DNA from: Taiwanofungus camphoratus | Lineage: Eukaryota; Basidiomycota; Agaricomycetes; Polyporales; Taiwanofungaceae | Direction: 5' to 3' | Assembly (NCBI GenBank): GCA_003999685.1 | Contig: CP021233.1 | Coordinates: 682,001-746,000 of the forward strand | DNA length: 64,000 bases | In this document: positions 63,211 through 64,000 of the stretch, one piece after another | How positions within the stretch are numbered: position 1 is the first letter of the stretch | Layout: each line of letters starts with the position of its first letter | Made by a program: the position numbers and the translations under genes | The notes under the pieces: generated by a model | Told to the model about the DNA's origin: nothing | The model's database searches: none | What the model saw: only the letters and a program-made list of their open reading frames with translations

Positions 63211-64000
63211 TGATACAACCTAGGGGACCCTGGTACCTAGGGAGTGCTCCGCAACGTGGCTGGGGGTAGTGTGATAACTGTGAGGGTGTGAGGGTAGGAG
63301 CTACAACCTGTATGATACCGGGAAACCTGTATGTCTTGTTTTTATAAGTGGGGGAGTAAGGGGTCAAGGGTCCTGCACAACAGGATCTTGTTCCTAAGTG
63401 CTATACTATCCCTAAGGCCTTGCGAGGCCCTCCGAAGTACGTGAAGTTCTTCGAGATTTTGCGAAGTCCTTCGAAGTTTTTAGCTAAATCGCGCGAGCTG
63501 ACTTCGTAGATGCTGCGAAGTCCTTTTAGCTAGAGTTAGCTAAAGGGCGTAAGGTTTAGAGGTTTGTTAGAGCGAGGTGGGCGGGGTTTGGCTAGCATAG
63601 GAGACCTGTAGGAGAGGTCGGAGAGTTCGAGGACGTAGGGAGATGTACTATAGCCTGTAACTAAGGCTATGGGCGAGTCGTAGGGCTATTCGTAGGACGT
63701 AGGGATGACGCAACGTGAGCCTAAGGGTATAACTAAGGCGGAGGCCCACCGGATAGGTGCTATAAGAGGTGCTGAAGGGTGCGAAGTCACGGCGACTTTC
63801 GTAGATCGTAGTGCGTAGTTCAGGAAGCATAGACGTGGTTCGTAGATATATCGCGAGCGTAGACGTAGTTCAAAGGTACTGAAACGAAGCTGGGGTGGAG
63901 ACTTAGGGACCTTAGGACCGTTCCTAAGGTTGTACTCACGGCGCTTTCCTGAGATCGGAGCTACAGGGGAACTGGTATTCCAAAGAGAGAAGCGTGCACT
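63211..64000. repeat. LTR copy 3, runs out of the window
   Basis: It begins TGATACAACC and follows LTR copy 2 in the same orientation with scattered differences and some small gaps. The left flank is ACGA (63207-63210). The other end and its target duplication lie outside the window, so I cannot say whether it is a solo LTR or the end of a full element. Confidence 0.7.

Overview
The window looks like nuclear DNA of a filamentous basidiomycete, most likely an agaricomycete of polypore type. The reasons are intron-rich genes with GT-AG introns of about 50-70 bp, typical fungal housekeeping genes (valyl-tRNA synthetase, PEX1, Nse4, Mid1, a CNNM/Mam3-type membrane protein, a saccharopine-pathway fusion enzyme), and a heavy load of retroelements of kinds common in Agaricomycetes. 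The exact species cannot be told from the sequence alone.

Layout. 1-3703: no gene I can support. 3704-44057: nine copies of one family of small secreted proteins (about 206-217 aa, signal peptide, four conserved cysteines, three exons with phase-0 introns at matching places). Six copies read as complete (3704, 15587, 17559, 22768, 37101 minus, 43318) and three are decayed (about 5035-5600, 19599-20353, about 21050-21520). The copies are scattered among mobile elements and housekeeping genes rather than in one tight array. 6046-6365: a small CACTA-like element. 6600-14300: an old tyrosine-recombinase retroelement of DIRS type (minus strand), itself hit twice by long solo LTRs of one family lying in opposite orientation. 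24029-27719 and 31594-35880: a decayed and a complete valyl-tRNA synthetase copy, both on the minus strand, flanking an ASX-homology (DEUBAD) gene and an Nse4 gene on the plus strand. 38441-42320: CNNM/DUF21 protein. 44345-48891: PEX1 (minus). 49199-53352: bifunctional lysine-ketoglutarate reductase/saccharopine dehydrogenase (minus), divergent from Mid1 (53835-55865). 56592-57253: an unrecognised gene with a hAT-type miniature element 11 bp upstream of its start codon. 57944-63210: a LINE (minus strand) cut at its 5' side by a third LTR copy that runs out of the window.

The housekeeping genes do not form one pathway. The common theme of the window is the secreted-protein family: strict conservation of exon borders and cysteines, strong divergence elsewhere, TATA boxes upstream, and several dead copies point to birth-and-death evolution of a lineage-restricted secreted protein family. 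Mobile elements sit between many copies and may have helped to spread or break them. I cannot assign the family to a named domain from memory.
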